A stretch of 6,055 bases of DNA, taken from contig WJJW01000205.1 of the NCBI GenBank assembly GCA_014729455.1, forward strand, positions 1 through 6,055, written 5' to 3'. This DNA is from Candidatus Eiseniibacteriota bacterium (GTDB taxonomy: Bacteria; Eisenbacteria; RBG-16-71-46; CAIMUX01; VGJL01). A program made the position numbers and the translations under genes. Each line of letters starts with the position of its first letter. Position 1 is the stretch's first letter. Of the stretch, positions 5,411 to 6,055 are shown piece after piece. A model generated the notes under the pieces. The model saw only the letters and a program-made list of their open reading frames with translations. It did no database searches and had not been told where the DNA came from.

Positions 5411-6055
5411 TCGGGTTCTCGTAGTAGACGGCGCCGTCCCCGCAAACCCGGAAGCGAGCGACGCGCGGAAGCTCCTCTCCACGCAGAAGCTCCTCGAGGT
5501 CCTTGGTCGACTCCAGGAATGCGGAGACGAGCGGCCCGCCCGGGGCCGTCGCTGGCAAGAAACGGACTACTCGCTGTTCCCCCTCGTCGGTGATCAGCTC
5601 AAGCTGAACCGGTGGGATCCGGAACGCGGCGCGCAGCACCCTGCCGACCAAACTCGGCTCGAGCTCGATTGCGGCGCGCAGTGGTTGGTCTCCTTGCGGT
5701 ACGTCGATCCAGCTGCCGATCGTCGCACGACCGCGCCCACTCTCCCGCCAGACGGGCCGCGCAACCTCCTCGACTCGCTGAAGCAGCAGCGGCGCGCCCG
5801 GCGCCCGCGGCAGTCGAAGTCGATAGCATTCGATGATCGCCAGGAACATCAGCGGCTGGCTCCACGCGAGGTTGCGCCCGTCGATGTCCTGAAAGTCGAT
5901 CAGGATGTGGGACGGTTCCCCCTCTCCAGCAAAGAATCGACCCAGGCGCGCGTCCAGCTCGGGTGTGTAGGCCATGTACGTCTGAAGGATCGGATTTGGC
6001 GTCCAGTCGAGGTCGTTGGCAGCGACGTAGCCTATCTCCCAAGGTACGACGGCAA
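5352..6055 (-). CDS. C-terminal part of a larger protein, cut by the right window edge; probable soluble domain of a membrane protein
   Basis: The frame stays open to the right edge and contributes 233 codons plus 2 nt, from 6053 down to the stop at 5354-5352. Residues 4-5 are PW and 16-30 carry DW-T-P-N-P-I-L-Q-T-Y-M-A-Y-T. Then come LD at 33-34, SHILIDFQDIDGRN (residues 48-61), and a more variable beta-rich C-terminal part ending ITIRWLALAP.. before a short Ser/Ala/Pro tail. I recall the W-x-P-x-P-x-x-Q-x-Y-x-A-Y-T plus I-D-G-R pattern from the extracytoplasmic C-terminal domain of large multi-helix bacterial membrane proteins, some resembling GT39-type glycosyltransferases. No membrane helix is visible in the part present. 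The ATG at 5975 falls inside the motif and has no Shine-Dalgarno, so it is internal. The 3' end overlaps the SRPBCC gene tail-to-tail by 59 nt. Function is not established. Confidence 0.75.
   Translation of the reverse strand, partial: AVVPWEIGYVAANDLDWTPNPILQTYMAYTPELDARLGRFFAGEGEPSHILIDFQDIDGRNLAWSQPLMFLAIIECYRLRLPRAPGAPLLLQRVEEVARPVWRESGRGRATIGSWIDVPQGDQPLRAAIELEPSLVGRVLRAAFRIPPVQLELITDEGEQRVVRFLPATAPGGPLVSAFLESTKDLEELLRGEELPRVARFRVCGDGAVYYENPITIRWLALAPSSAAPTPLR

Noticed and set aside
3349..5424. A 691-codon plus-strand open frame, the longest in the window
   Set aside because: Its translation is Arg/Pro/Gly/Asp-rich with no domain. It lies antisense to the 484-residue gene and then runs out of frame through the SRPBCC gene, both of which have natural protein composition and ribosome binding sites. 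It is a GC-driven shadow.
1..6055. CRISPR array, mobile element, toxin-antitoxin or defence system
   Set aside because: No regularly spaced repeats, terminal inverted repeats, transposase or integrase motifs, or small paired genes were seen on either strand.

Overview
This GC-rich window holds five protein-coding genes and one tRNA gene, packed closely on both strands. It looks like chromosomal DNA from an uncultured bacterium. The best phylogenetic hint is the secreted protein at the left end. It combines a lamin-tail-like domain, a 'GACCF..GSC' cysteine module and a C-terminal 'TTWGKIK..YR' tail. From memory this style occurs in Candidatus Eisenbacteria and related FCB- or Planctomycetes-like lineages. 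That placement is inference, because the window contains no rRNA or universal marker protein.

Layout from left to right: (1) A minus-strand gene (44-1414) encodes an exported multidomain protein. (2) A 246-bp divergent intergenic region carries promoter-like hexamers, a repeated 16-bp motif, a 10-bp palindrome, a tandem 9-bp repeat and a 24-bp hyphenated palindrome. (3) A plus-strand gene (1661-2980) encodes a 12-helix MFS permease of the UMF1/Atg22-like type. (4) A tRNA-Glu(CTC) gene (2992-3066, minus) converges on the permease gene with an 11-nt gap and has its own promoter-like sequence upstream. (5) A minus-strand gene (3172-4626) encodes a 484-residue, largely helical protein that I do not recognise. 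(6) A 109-bp divergent spacer follows. (7) A plus-strand gene (4736-5410) encodes a DUF4287-like domain fused to an SRPBCC/AHSA1 domain. (8) A minus-strand gene runs off the right edge (5352-6055, C-terminal 233 codons only) and overlaps the SRPBCC gene tail-to-tail by 59 nt. The ATG at 5975 is internal to this gene and is not its start.

The genes do not form an obvious operon or pathway. Strand alternates at almost every gene, so most are probably transcribed singly. I found no integrase, transposase, CRISPR array, toxin-antitoxin pair or recognisable defence system. The most unusual items are the unrecognised 484-residue protein, the exported protein with its conserved-looking tail, and the edge-truncated gene with its W-x-P-x-P-x-x-Q-x-Y-x-A-Y-T motif.
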